From contig OZ005649.1 of NCBI GenBank assembly GCA_963930645.1, forward strand, positions 84,579,126-84,643,125: a DNA stretch of 64,000 nt, in the 5' to 3' direction. Positions 47,722-58,415 of the stretch are shown here, in pieces. Every line of letters starts with the position of its first letter. Position 1 is the first letter of the stretch. Position numbers and translations under genes: made by a program. The notes under the pieces are model-generated. The model was not told where the DNA came from and searched no databases. It worked only from the letters and a program-made list of their open reading frames with translations. This DNA comes from Salticus scenicus. Its lineage: Eukaryota; Arthropoda; Arachnida; Araneae; Salticidae.

Positions 47722-47862
47722 GACTCAGGAGACTCTAAAACATGTAGATCAGATGAAAATTTGACATAGAAATTTTTGACCGACAACAATACTTCCATTA
47801 CCTTCGGTCGTCGGGTGATGAAAGTAATAAAGAGCAGGAAGTTCTACACTTATATAAAGTTC
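47722..47862 (+). repeat. hairpin-ended repeat, second copy
   Basis: It matches the 16.92-kb copy in GACTCAGG(A)GA(C)TCTAAAACATGTAG, TTTTTGACCGACAACAATAC and the end position. It terminates in ACTTCCATTACC...GGTGATGAAAGT, which pairs in 11 of 12 positions (one G-U). Confidence 0.55.
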
Positions 47863-48640
47863 TTATAACTATGATCTATAACATGCCTTCCCAATTTGTA
47901 ATTCAATATATAATTTACACGTTAGAGCACTGCAATAACGTAAATGTTATAAATCCTGCACTCATCAAAATCAATATAGATCACGCTACGTGGTTCTATA
48001 ATATACAGTACCAACTTTGAGTTTAATCGAATGAACGTTTACACGTTATCATGTGAATTCTGTGAATACATACAACACTTTAATGTATGGATACACTGAA
48101 ATTTTATAATTGAATTTTTTTATTACCCTTTTTTTTTAATAATAATATTTATTTCGGAAAGTAAAAGCACATATCCATCCTTGTTTTAAAGTATAACAAA
48201 TACGTCTACCTAAAAGCAATTTCAAGAACCTGTCCTCCAAGTGGTGGTGAAGGGAGGGGAAAGGGGCAAAATGTTTGGCAGCTGGATTCATTAATGTTAT
48301 GAAACTATTTCCGCGAAAATGCAGCTAATTTATAATATATATTGTAGTTTCATTGATAATATTCATTATTAACCCTATTCGAAAGAGCTTTAACTAAAAA
48401 AAAAAAAAAAAAAAAGAAAAGAAAGAAAGAAAAGAAAAGAAAGAAATGCGTTCAAAAATTTTTATTCACTTATTAACATTTACAGTTATAAATTTTCTAA
48501 TTAAAAATTTGCGCGTGTAGATAATATTTGTTTTGTGAATCTTAAGCATCCCATCAAGCAGCAGATTCTTAAAAAATCTGCTCAGAAACATTTTATTGTG
48601 TTAACAAATGCTATCTCGTTGTTTTTGTACTTTACATTAG
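47863..48640. other. AT-rich spacer
   Basis: Poly-A/AAAG low complexity at 48395-48450. No gene recognised. Confidence 0.5.
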
Positions 48641-48641
48641 A

Positions 48642-48960
48642 CTAGTGGGCTTCGCCCGCTTCTTTGGTCACTATATTTAAATGATTTCTCAATTTCACAT
48701 CATTATTAATTAAAATAATAATAATAAATAAAAATATATCATTGTAATCATCGAAACCTATATGAAATATTGACCACTGCATTCGGTAGTGGTTTTCACG
48801 CTCGCAGCCTGAAGAATCGGGTCCCTACCGCCTTCGGTAGCGCCTTACCCGCTTTAAGGAATATATGCAATATGCATTTGTTCCTTCTTCCTCCACGAAT
48901 AAACTTAGAAGTTTCGCAATATCCCAGAAAAGTGCATATTGCGTACACTTAACCAGCACC
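48642..48960 (+). repeat. CTAG...GGTCACTATATTTAAA element end, copy C
   Basis: It begins CTAGTGGGCTTCGCCCGCTT, then TTTGGTCACTATATTTAAAT, as in 7342-7375 (reversed) and 53488-53520. Downstream, two CTACCGC/GGTAGCG-like hairpins (48780-48845) precede satellite units. No protein gene: the open frame at 48770-48952 is uninformative. Confidence 0.55.
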
Positions 48961-49420
48961 CACACACTAAATTTCGCCACTCGGAGATACTTTGGGGCAG
49001 AGTAAAACTTGAAAACGTGTTTTTTGCCTCTCCACCACAAGGGGACGAGTGAATAATTTCGCATAATGGTTTCGAGTCCGTGTTAGGTACACATAACTAA
49101 GCGACTGATCAAAAGATCGCATTCCTGAGATAATTTGGAGCAGAGTTACAATTTTCTTGCCCCCTCCCTTAAGGGGAGGGTGAACTTTCCCAAAATATTT
49201 TTATACTATATTTTAGGTACGTATAACCAAGACACATTTTAAAAAAAAACGCCTTTGTAAGATTATTTGGAGCACATTCATGCATGGAAATATGTTTTTT
49301 GTCTCCCGATCCCCAAAGAGGGTATTGGGAGGAATTTCGCTAAATACTTTGTGTATTGGGTACTTATAATCAATCGACACATAAAAAAAAAAAAAAAAAA
49401 AAAAAGACTCCGGGAGTGCC
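48960..49420 (+). repeat. tandem units of about 150 bp (GAGATAATTTGGAGCAGAGT)
   Basis: Three units share ATTCCTGAGATAATTTGGAG, CAGAGTTA, a CCCC-rich/GGGG-rich pair and AATTTCGC.AAATA. Cores lie near 48983, 49127 and 49258. Related units reappear at 50838-51060, on the other side of the 49.57-50.6 kb array. Confidence 0.7.
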
Positions 49421-49570
49421 GACAGAAGTGAAAACGTGAACAATTACGAGTGTATTTCTTGAATCGTCAGGAAATATTTTATTGTGCAGGAAATACTTTT
49501 AAATGAAGTGTTTTTTTATTCATTAATATAAACTACTACTACAAAAATTATATTACAATTTCATTTAATG

Positions 49571-50601
49571 CGCTAACTGCAATAGAGACAGTGTCCGGAG
49601 ATGAGAGAAGTCGTGTAGAGAAGCACCAAATTGTAAAAACGTGAGAAAAATGCCGGCTTTGGCCTTTCTCACTGTTTTGTGAGGTCTAACTGCAACGTTT
49701 CCAGCTGCAATCTTTAAGAGACAGTGTCCGGAGATGAGAGAAGTCGTGTAGAGCCGCACCAGATTGTAAAAACGTGAGAAAAATGGGGGTTTTGGCCTTT
49801 CTCACGGTTTTGTGAGGTCTAACTGCAATAGAGACAGTGTCCGGAGATGAGAGAAGTCGTGTAGAGAAGCACCAAATTGTAAAAACGTGAGAAAAATGCC
49901 GGCTTTGGCCTTTCTCACTGTTTTGTGAGGTCTAACTGCAACGTTTCCAGCTGCAATCTTTAAGAGACAGTGTCCGGAGATGAGAGAAGTCGTGTAGAGC
50001 CGCACCAGATTGTAAAAACGTGAGAAAAATGGCGGTTTTGGCCTTTCTCACGGTTTTGTGAGGTCTAACTGCAATAGAGACAGTGTCCGGAGATGAGAGA
50101 AGTCGTGTAGAGCCGCACCAGATTGTAAAAACGTGAGAAAAATGGCGACTTTGGCCTTTTTTACTGTTTTGTGAGGTCTAACTGCAACGTTTCCGGCTGC
50201 AATCTTTAAGAGACAGTGTCCGAAGATGAGAGAAGTCGTGTAGAGCCGCACCAGATTGTAAAAACGTGAGAAAAATGGCGGCTTTGTCCTTTCTCACGGT
50301 TTTGTTAAGTCTAACTGGAATAGAGACAGTGTCCGGAGATGAGAGAAGTCGTGTAGAGCCGCAGCAGATTGTAAAAATGTGAAAAAAATGGCGGCTTTGT
50401 CCTTTCTCACGGTTTTGTGATGTCTAACTTCAACTGAGACATGTCCACAGATGAGAGAAGTCGTGTAGAGCCGCACCAGATTGTGAAAACGTGAGAAAAA
50501 TGGCAGCTTTGGGCTTTCTCACGGTTTTGTGAGGTCTAACTCTAATAGAGACAGTGCCCGGAGATGACAGAAGTCGTGTAGAACCGCACCAGATTTTAAA
50601 A
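49571..50601 (-). repeat. higher-order satellite: 246-bp dimers of about 110/136-bp monomers
   Basis: GAGACAGTGTCCGGAGATGAGAGAAG starts at 49585, 49831, 50077 and 50323, exactly 246 bp apart, with intermediate copies at about 49721, 49967 and 50213. The dimer consists of a long monomer (with CAACGTTTCCAGCTGCAATC) and a short one. Three dimers are followed by three single monomers with more changes. Copies 1 and 2 are nearly identical. Since 246 is a multiple of three, the minus strand is open for 60-67 codons per unit; I regard that as incidental. Confidence 0.93.
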
Positions 50602-50677
50602 CAATATACAGTATATAATTATTAACACTTCACATTAGCAAGTTAATTGTATGATACATTATTTGTATCATACAAGG

Positions 50678-50815
50678 ATGGAAAGCGTGAGCTGACGATG
50701 ACGTGAGTTCAATGATTTTTGTTCACCCAAAAGTTTTCACTTCAAATGGAAAGCCTCAGCTTACGATGACGCGAGTTCAATGATTTTTGTTCACCCAAAA
50801 GTGCTCAACGCGCCT
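50678..50815 (+). repeat. tandem duplication of about 70 bp
   Basis: GGAAAGC.T.AGCT.ACGATGACG then GAGTTCAATGATTTTTGTTC and ACCCAAAAGT occur twice, at about 50679 and 50748, with a partial GAAGTTTTCACTTCAAA joining part. Confidence 0.8.
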
Positions 50816-50829
50816 AAAGAAGTTTTCAC

Positions 50830-51160
50830 TTCAAAAATCGTTTTCCTGAGATAATTTTGAGCAGAATTACTCTTTAAAAATTTTTTGCCCCCCCCACCCC
50901 CCCCCCCCCACCCCCTTCCCCCTGCCATTAAATGCGGGTAAGGAGAAATTTCACAAAACCCCTTTATAGTGCGTGTTGGATACGTCTAACAAAATCATGA
51001 AAAATTAATCTTACTGAGATAATTTATTGAAGTAAAGTTATATGTGCTTGAAAAAAATGTTTATTGTCCCATCTGTCACCAAGGAGAGGGGGAAGGATTA
51101 AATTTCGCAAAATCTCGTTACAATGGATATACAAATAAACAACCCACACAACAAAATTCT
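50830..51160 (+). repeat. further units of the 150-bp array
   Basis: TTCCTGAGATAATTTTGAGC at about 50841 and TTACTGAGATAATTTATTGA at about 51012, each followed by CCCC-rich text and AAATTTC(A/G)CAAAA. Continuation of the 48.96-49.42 kb family. Confidence 0.65.
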
Positions 51161-51164
51161 TGAC

Positions 51165-52060
51165 CGTAACTCATCTCAAAAAACAAAAATGGATTTCTGG
51201 AAATATCTCCAAGAAAATGCACGCCTATTTTCAACATCTTTGTAGCATTGTTGATGGAGTTCTACTCGTAAAACCAGATTTTTTGAAATTTTCACCAGAA
51301 AATCGTTTTCTCTCCCTCCCTCTTTTAAAATTCCAACATCGCAGAAAACAGTTTTTTGTGCTCAAGTCCAGTCTCCCCATGTGCAATTCTTTCATCGTGA
51401 AGTAATTTGAAGTCGAGTTATGCTTACAAACGTGTATTTGCCTTCGTTTTCGCAAAACAGGGGGGGGGGGGGGATTTAGCAAAAATACCGTTTTTGTGGA
51501 AGTCATGGTCCGTAAACTACTCTACACACCAAAATTTGTGTCTTTATATCCCACAGAATCGCCACGAGCTGTATTGTGCTAGAAAAGGAAGGTCTCGAAT
51601 TTTCTCCCTTAATCTTCCCCTTCCCACCAAAATCGAAAATCGCAAAAACCAAATATAGGTTTTTGGAAATATCCTCAAGAAGACGAACGGCTGTTGTCAA
51701 TATTTTTTGCACTATTATTGGACGAGTTCTACTCAATAATCAGGATTCTGCTAAATTTCCCATAGAAATTATTTTTCTCCCTTCCCCCTTAAAAATTCAA
51801 ATTTCCAAAATCGCAGAAAATGACTTTTTTGTACTCAAGTCTAGTCTCCCCATCTGCAATTTCTTCACCGTGAAGTTATTTGAGAGCTGATTTATGTTTA
51901 TAAACGTATTCTTACCTTCTGTCCCCACAGGGGAAAGGGGGGGGCAAAAAATTCTGTCTTAGTGGGGGTCAGGGTCCTAAAACCAATCTGCGCACTAAAA
52001 TTTGTTACTCTATCTTGTATAGAATCGCCACGGCTGTGTTGAGTAGAACCCCCCCCCCCC
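51165..52060 (+). repeat. direct duplication with a period of about 473 bp
   Basis: Blocks in the same order occur twice: GGAAATATC(T)CCAAGAA.A.G, GAGTTCTACTC, CATCGCAGAAAA(C/T), CTCAAGTC(C/T)AGTCTCCCCAT (51363, 51836), AGAATCGCCACG. Divergence is substantial. Overlapping open frames on both strands (51160-51890) are artefacts of this duplication. Confidence 0.75.
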
Positions 52061-53334
52061 TCCCTTCTCCTTTCTGCTTCCCAAGAATATCTAAGGAAAT
52101 CAATATTGAATAAGAGTACTTAGTTGTGCTTAAAAAATAAAGTAAAAAAATAAATAATACTTACACACACACACACACACATATGTATATATATATATAT
52201 ATATCCTTCCCCATTTTTTATTCACAGCCCCCTTGCCTCGAAGGCGGTTAGCACCTATTTTTCTCCCCAGAATTTTTCCAAAATACAGCTTCATTAATTT
52301 TGCAGCAATCGAAGAAAAAGTGATAAAAATGTTTTTCATTAATCCCTCCACCCTTTCGTCTGATATATCTGTTACTCGGATTTTTTTTCTACATTAGTAA
52401 GAAGAATTGTGAAAAATTTGTTTGTAAAAAGCAAATATATATAAATATATATAGTATATATATATATATATCTTTTTTTTTTTCTCTTTTATTTCCCAAT
52501 CCTTTTACTTTTTTTTTTTTTTCTTACTGTTTAGAATGCATTTCTAAAGTAAAAATTCGAAAAAGTTCCTATTACGGATACTTTTTATTATTCTAAGTAC
52601 ACTTCTTCCCCGAGATCGTTATATTTTGTTATGTATAATATAATCTTTGTATAGCTCGATCCTTTACATATCCACTGTTACAAACTATCATAACTGTTAA
52701 ACTTCTAAACTTCTAAAATTTTTTTCAATTATGACTTTGCTTAGTGAAAACTTAGGCAATATTAACGCAGAGGAGGAGGGGGGGGGGGGAGAGAATTAAG
52801 CTATGCTTTTCAAATTTAATATATTTTATTTAAATGGAACACATCTTTTACTTTTATTATTTATTTATTTCAAAAAGTTGTAAACTTGTTTTAGTCTCAC
52901 ATGCTACCTTGTTTAAAACTTATTTATATAAATATAGTCTTTAATAATATCACTAAATTGTCTTCTCAATTATTAGATGTTTTCCTGGCTGCAGTTTGAA
53001 ATAAGTTTCTCATTGCTGCTCCCCTCACCGAAAATCTACAGTTCAAATTAAAATTTGTGTTTATATTTCAAACCTTTAGCAGATAATCTTTTAACTTCAG
53101 TGGTGTTTTCAATATTTGAATTTGTGTATATAGTATCATCCATTCTTAATTTTATATCTAAGTACTATAACTTCTAATATTTGATCAAATGTTAAGAGCT
53201 CGACAACTTTTATGGCAAATCTACAATGTAGAATTAACTAGATACCGTTTTATCGAATTTATGTACTTATAAATAAGAATGTTTTATCGAATAACATGAT
53301 CGCAATATTATATTAGAGCGTAAAAATTGTCTTG
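52061..53334. other. AT-rich DNA with (CA)n and (TA)n
   Basis: (CA)n at 52163-52181, (TA)n at 52187-52204 and 52444-52472. No gene recognised. Confidence 0.5.
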
Positions 53335-53357
53335 ATATATATATATATATATATATA

Positions 53358-54197
53358 CTAGCAGACCCGGCTACGCCTTGCTGTGGCTATGTTATACGTT
53401 TAATTATATAGTAAAATATTCAATACATTAAAATTATTATTTACGAATAAAGACCATTCTTGATAACATCCTTGATCTTAGCAGGCATAGCCCGCTTCGC
53501 TGGTCCCTATTTTTAAGAGATTCACTATAATTAAAGAATTCTCAAAATTGCATTAATTTTTATCAGGTGAAAAAAAAGAGAAAAAAAATCTGATAGGCAA
53601 AAATGTTCGACACTCATAATGAATCCATATATTATCGAAAGGGAAATGATATAAAATACAAAAAAATCTTCTCCCATCTATGGAATAATCTGTCCGGACC
53701 CCCACTGCCTGCGGCAGCGCATACCTGTGCGAATTGTGCGCACCGTTTCTTCGCCCACCGTTCCCGCCCTTCTTAATAACTCTATACTTTCGAAAATATC
53801 CGCAATCGATTCATCGGGCCTTAAAACTTAATAATACTAATTTTCGAAGCTCTAACTCTTATTTCTATTATTTTGCCCCTTTGCCCCCTTCCCCCTCCCG
53901 ACTATTCTAAATAATTTTACGATTCGATTTGCAGGCCTAAAAAACCTATCTACATCAATTTTAAACAGTCTATCTGCATTTCTATTTTTTTTTTTTTTTT
54001 TTGTTTGTTTATTTGTTTGTTTGTGAAATCACGTATTGATACCTCCCCCCTTTTGGGGGGTGAATTTTGTAATAAAAACTATCCTATCTCTCAAGTTGGA
54101 CCAAACTGCACACAGTGTCCAAATTTCATTAAATTCGGCTCATTAGTTTAGGAGTTCATCGCGAACAAACACAGTAATTTTTATATATAAAGATATA
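53358..54197 (+). repeat. CTAGCAGACCCGG element family, copy B (complete, ~840 bp)
   Basis: It starts CTAGCAGACCCGGCTACGCC after (TA)n, continues with TTACGAATAAAGAC, and at 53483 meets a second start-like motif TAGCAGGCATAGCCCGCTTC then GCTGGTCCCTA. It ends with CTATCCTATCTCTCAAGTTG, GACCAAACTGCACACAGTGT, TTTAGGAGTTCATCGCGAAC and ATATATAAAGATA. Both ends match copy A, defining the family limits. No protein is encoded, so it depends on another element for movement. Confidence 0.7.
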
Positions 54198-54224
54198 TAT
54201 ATATGTATGACTTTTTGGCTGTAT

Positions 54225-54872
54225 AATTACGCTCTAAATAATTATAATAAAATTCTTCTAAACAACCGGAGAAAAATTCATTACATAATAAATGTAATTA
54301 AAATTAACTTTTGACGGATTTTAGAGTAATTTAATTCCATTTAATGGAATAATTTAGAATTTATAATTGAATTGACCTGTAATTCAATTTCAGATTAATT
54401 TAATTATATTCTCGAAAAATGTAATTTGATTAACTTGTATTCAAATACAAATTAATTGAATTACATTTTATAAGATATAATGGGAAATAATTTGTAATTT
54501 CATTACAGGTTAATTTAATTATTTTCGAAAACTTAATTGAAATTAACCTGTAATTGTTTGCGAACACGTGAAATTACAATTTGAAAAATGTAATGGAATT
54601 AACTGTCAATTGCATTACAAGTTAACTGAATTAAACTGTAACGAAACGTAATGACATTAATTTGTAATCCATTACAAGTCTTTTCAAATACTTTTGTCAA
54701 TTGTAATTGAGAATGATTTTATTTTCATTACAAAATAATTGAATTACAAGCTGTGCAAAAGTAATTCAATTTATTTGTAATCAATTACTCGTTAATCGAT
54801 TGAGAGTAAAATAATTATAATTGTAATTTAATTGTAATTCAATTACTTTTTAACCAATTATGCCCAACACTG
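54225..54872 (-). repeat. TAATTGTAATTACAATTA-rich element, second copy
   Basis: It has the same vocabulary as 36248-36780 in the opposite orientation and ends in TGCCCAACACTG, the complement of CAGTGTTGGGCA. Confidence 0.65.
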
Positions 54873-54949
54873 CAAACAGATATGTACATTACATCATATA
54901 TAGCAGGTTCTGCTCTCGAAATACTTCAGTCCTTTCTTCATTCAATGGA

Positions 54950-55177
54950 TTTGGATTTTGGGATTAAGGCTGATTGACTGCTATAGGTCCTAGGCCAGAA
55001 GGGAAGTGAACTCCATGGGGGTCTTTCTAAAGGGTCCTAGCCCGTATTTACTCAAGTTTCGAAAAAAACACGGAAAACTCCGAACGGCTAGGCCGACAAG
55101 CGCGACCTGGGATCAAACTCGGCACCTTATGTCTACCAGCTTTAAGAGCAGAACCACTCGGCTGCTGTTGGGCTCCC
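54950..55177 (-). mobile_element. tRNA-derived SINE, copy B
   Basis: The 228-bp element has a 9-bp duplication TTCAATGGA on both sides (54941-54949, 55178-55186). On the minus strand it has the head CAGCAGCCGAGTGG, B-box-like AGTTTGATCCC (55109-55119) and a body matching copy A. Confidence 0.85.
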
Positions 55178-55186
55178 TTCAATGGA

Positions 55187-55594
55187 ATACAGCTTAAAAA
55201 AATAAATATAAAAATTAAAAACTTTTATGCTATTCTAAAAAGTGCAAATACGCCTAATACTTCATAAACACAATTTGAAATCGGCCTTATAATGAAAACC
55301 TGTTTGGATGAATAAGAATTAGGCTATAGTTATTTCTTCTTTGCACCCACTACTGAAACTGTAAAGATCGAAAACCATGAAAAAAATCGTATTAATTGGA
55401 GATACAAATTCTCTGTATTTATGTAAAAGATTTATTATTATTATTCAAAGTTTATTCTGCGTCTCGGTTAATTTTCAGAGATCTCACATAGTTTTCAAAA
55501 GTTTCATATTTTTTTTTTTTAAGGGTGAGAAATTCTCACCCATTATTTACCTCTAATGAGAACTTTGAAAAAGGACTACCTCTTTAGTGCTAGT
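55187..55594. other. AT-rich spacer between two SINEs
   Basis: No gene seen. Confidence 0.5.
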
Positions 55595-55608
55595 GTTTAC
55601 GAATAAAA

Positions 55609-56015
55609 AAGGCCCACCAGCGGCCGAGCGGTTCTGCGCTCGAAGCTGGTAGACATGGGGTGCCGCGCTCATCGGCCTATCTGTTCGGAGTTTTCCGTAG
55701 TTTCCTCCGAAACTTGTGTAAATACGGGCTAGGACCCCTCAGAAAGACCGCTCGGAGGACAGTGGCGGATCCAGAACTTGACTTTTTTTTTTGGGGGGGG
55801 GTTGGAGTGCTAAGATTTTTCAAAGTGTTATTCTAGACCAATACAAAGTTTGCAATTACAATATTCAATTGTGATTGTGTTCAATATTCAATTGTGTTTT
55901 GGGGGTCTTCAGACCCCTAGCCCCTCCCTTAAATCCGCCACTGTCGAAGGGCACTCCCCTCAGGCCTAAGACCTACAGCAGTCAATCGGCCTTATTCCCA
56001 AATCCAATCCAGTCC
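55609..56015 (+). mobile_element. tRNA-derived SINE, copy C, interrupted
   Basis: Target duplication GTTTAC(G/A)AATAAAA at 55595-55608 and 56016-56029 (13 of 14 identical). The head CCACCAGCGGCCGAGCGGTT contains the A box; about 18 bp including the B box is deleted relative to copy B. The body is split by a hAT-like MITE at 55760-55943. Orientation is opposite to copies A and B. Confidence 0.85.
55760..55943. mobile_element. hAT-like MITE inserted in the SINE
   Basis: The 184-bp element has ends CAGTGGCGGATCCAGAA and (inverted) CAGTGGCGGATTTAAGG. Flanks TCGGAGGA (55752-55759) and TCGAAGGG (55944-55951) agree in 6 of 8 positions, fitting an aged 8-bp hAT duplication. The interior is low complexity. 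Confidence 0.8.
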
Positions 56016-57257
56016 GTTTACAAATAAAAGTGATTTCGAAAAATAGTTAGATTTTCTTTCACAAAATTCAGTATCGTAGTCTTTATAGAAGGAAAAAAAA
56101 AAACCTTTTGTTTTTTCAATATCAGAATTGACTGACTTCTTAATTTTGTCAAAAATAGCAAATTTAGATTTTAAAATAGTGTTAAAATAAAATAATTTTT
56201 ATGCATAGTTTGAACGTTAACAATTTAATCACTGTAAAAAATTTCTCTAAAAATAAAGCACTTTTTTTTTAAACATAAGTACAGCATAGGTTGCTGTAAA
56301 TTTGTATAGCTAGTACTGTAAAAATAATTGAAGATTTGTTACTTCACATTGTGCTGTAAATCGGTTTAAAACATTTTCCAGAAGTCTTTTGGTGCGTATG
56401 ACAAGATTTATCAACTAGTCAGTTCTGATGTTGACTTTATCTGTTTTAGTAAAGAAGTGTCTCTGTGATCCCAACGGCGCGGTTGGCAAAGCGCTGGCCT
56501 CTGACACAGATGATTGTGATGTGACACCATATTTGATGATAAATTGTTAATTTTAAATAATTTCATAAACATCGTCTTATCACAACGTGTGCTTTATGAA
56601 TGTTTATATATATATATATATCTATATTTTGTGTCTAATTACGTATACTATGTTATCTCTGTCCCAAGGAACATTATTAAATGCAATAAAAAATTACCAC
56701 CCCCCCCCCCAAAAAAAAAAAAAAAAAAAAAACTATGTGACATATTTAATTGGAAAACTTACTGAGCTCGTATAATACAAATTCCTTTTCATTTTTCACT
56801 TGTACAAAAAGAGCGTTTACTTTGCTTATTACGATTGCCTCACATCGACTTTTTTAATAGTTTATAAAACATACATTTGGATATATCGAAAACATATTTC
56901 ATTAATACTTCTTAAGATTATAACACAAAATGTTAATATTAGTACTCACTAAAGTTTTTCATTAGGACCGAAAGAATTATCATTTTATAATGTATTAAGT
57001 TACGTATTCTATTTGGAATGAATCTCTTATCTCTATGCAGATTATTGTTCTTTGTTCCTTAATTGTTACATTGTTCAAGCGTCTAAAATGGTAATTCATA
57101 GCCTCCGATGATAATGTAAAAATAGTGTTTCGTATCTATATATTATTTCAATAACGTAATTTTGGACTTCTGCATTCAAAATCAGTTTTAAATATTTAAA
57201 ATATTTAAGTAAATTGAATATTTAATTTATTCTTTGATAATTTTAACATTTTACTAC
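56016..57257. other. AT-rich DNA
   Basis: At 56231 a CACTGTAAAAAATTTC motif resembles the left end of the 8.49-kb element but no right end follows. Poly-C and poly-A runs near 56700-56731. No gene recognised. Confidence 0.5.
56464..56528 (+). repeat. tRNA-like fragment
   Basis: GGCGCGGTTGGCAAAGCGCT followed by GGCCTCTGACACAGATGATT resembles the 5' half of a tRNA or of a tRNA-derived SINE. The B box and an acceptor stem are missing, so it is not a tRNA gene. Confidence 0.35.
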
Positions 57258-57320
57258 ATATTACACTTTAAAACCCGAATAAACTACTACGTCAGAAACG
57301 CCAAAGAAATATATTGGAAA

Positions 57321-57366
57321 TGCAAACAGCTCTTTCGGTAGCCTATAGCGTACCGTCTTCAGTGCA
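57321..57366 (-). ncRNA. hammerhead-like ribozyme motif, copy 3 (stem III altered)
   Basis: Same layout as 29516-29561 on the minus strand. Stem I TGCA/TGCA and stem II GGTA/TACC are kept; stem III reads AGAGCTGT, so its palindrome is broken and the cleavage triplet is GTT. Confidence 0.4.
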
Positions 57367-57389
57367 AAAAGGATTTTTGCATTCCTTTT

Positions 57390-57435
57390 TGCACTGAAGA
57401 CGGTACGCTATAGGTAACCGAAACAGCTGTATGCA
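57390..57435 (+). ncRNA. hammerhead-like ribozyme motif, copy 4
   Basis: Stem I TGCA/TGCA, CTGAAGA, GAA and stem III ACAGCTGT are intact; stem II is weakened (GGTA against TAACC). Confidence 0.45.
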
Positions 57436-57900
57436 TTTCCAATACTTTTCTTTGGCGTTTCTGACGTAGTAGTTTATTCGGGTTTTAATATTTCAACGCC
57501 AAGTCTCCTGTTATTATATATTACACTTTATTTTGAATTTGAACTGATGATTCTTCTGAAAATTGTCAATCTAGGCAATATTTGGAAAGTCTAGTAAGCT
57601 TATTATTCGAACTGAAGTTTTCGAAAATAGTAAAGAAATAAACCATTATATATGTACATATACATATATATAACACAGGGCTGGGGATTAACAGTGGTAC
57701 GTTGGTTCGGGACCACCAACATATTCAACGGACAAACAAAATATAATTTCTAGTGGTTGTCTGGACTAGTGAAATTTTCAAATATTTTGTACTTTTTACT
57801 TTTCTATAAAATTGCCCGTAAATCTGTCATAGAAAATTATATTGTAAGAATAGTAAGTGTACCACTTCATAGTTGTCAATATCACCTATTCCTTGTAATT

Positions 57901-58037
57901 TTTCATTTAATTTCACTTTTATAATCTTCTTTTAAATTTTATTTCCTAATTGAAAATACGTGACATTATTTTCATTTAATTTCACTTTTATAATCTTCTT
58001 TTAAATTTTATTTCCTAATTGAAAATACGTGACATTA
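57901..58037. repeat. perfect 69-bp tandem duplication
   Basis: TTTCATTTAATTTCACTTTT through ACGTGACATTA is present twice in a row with no change over 68 bp, indicating a very recent duplication or an assembly artefact. Confidence 0.9.
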
Positions 58038-58300
58038 AGCTCGTTTATTAAAATATACGTTTTAGATTTATATAAGACATCATATGTATTTTTAAATAAT
58101 GTATAAAAAATTATCATACTTGTAAATTTTCTAAACAAACAAAGTCTAAGTAAAACAAACAGTTTACAAATATTTAACATTTTAGAAACTATAATAGAAT
58201 AGAAGAACGGGCCATTCAAAGTATTTACGGAGAAGTGATATCTGAAATTATTTATTTTCTTAATTTTTACCGCTGTATATATACATATATATATATGTAT

Positions 58301-58323
58301 GTGTGTGTGTGTGTGTGTGTAAT

Positions 58324-58372
<49 letters not shown>
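58301..58372. repeat. (GT)n followed by (TA)n microsatellite
   Basis: GT units at 58301-58320, ACATACAT link, then about 18 TA units to 58372. Open frames across it are meaningless. Confidence 0.95.
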
Positions 58373-58375
<3 letters not shown>

Positions 58376-58415
58376 TAGAACCTCGATCCATCGTATTCCA
58401 CGACGTTGGTAAAAA
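58373..58415 (+). mobile_element. pogo/Tigger-like terminal fragment
   Basis: CAGTAGAACCTCGATCCATC after TA resembles the CAGT.GAACCTCG.TTA ends of pogo/Tigger elements. No matching opposite end was found. Confidence 0.45.

Larger units (their letters stand above)
57271..57517. mobile_element. head-to-head pair of Penelope-like terminal repeats
   Basis: Two copies of the terminal repeat seen at 27.8 and 29.5 kb lie in inverted orientation, meeting near 57376. The 247-bp unit is bounded by a perfect 13-bp duplication ATATTACACTTTA (57258-57270, 57518-57530). No coding part remains. One target duplication around both arms shows that the pair was inserted as a single unit. Confidence 0.9.

Noticed and set aside
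49565..50476. Series of similar 60-67 residue minus-strand proteins (MRLYTTSL...)
   Set aside because: They are the satellite unit read in one frame; the 246-bp period is divisible by three, and there are no family motifs or expression signals.
51160..51890. Overlapping frames of 73-104 codons on both strands
   Set aside because: They map to the 473-bp direct duplication and change frame between its copies.
55006..55197. 63-codon plus-strand frame
   Set aside because: It lies antisense inside the tRNA-derived SINE copy B.
56464..56528. Possible tRNA gene
   Set aside because: Only the 5' half resembles a tRNA. No B box, acceptor stem or terminator was found.
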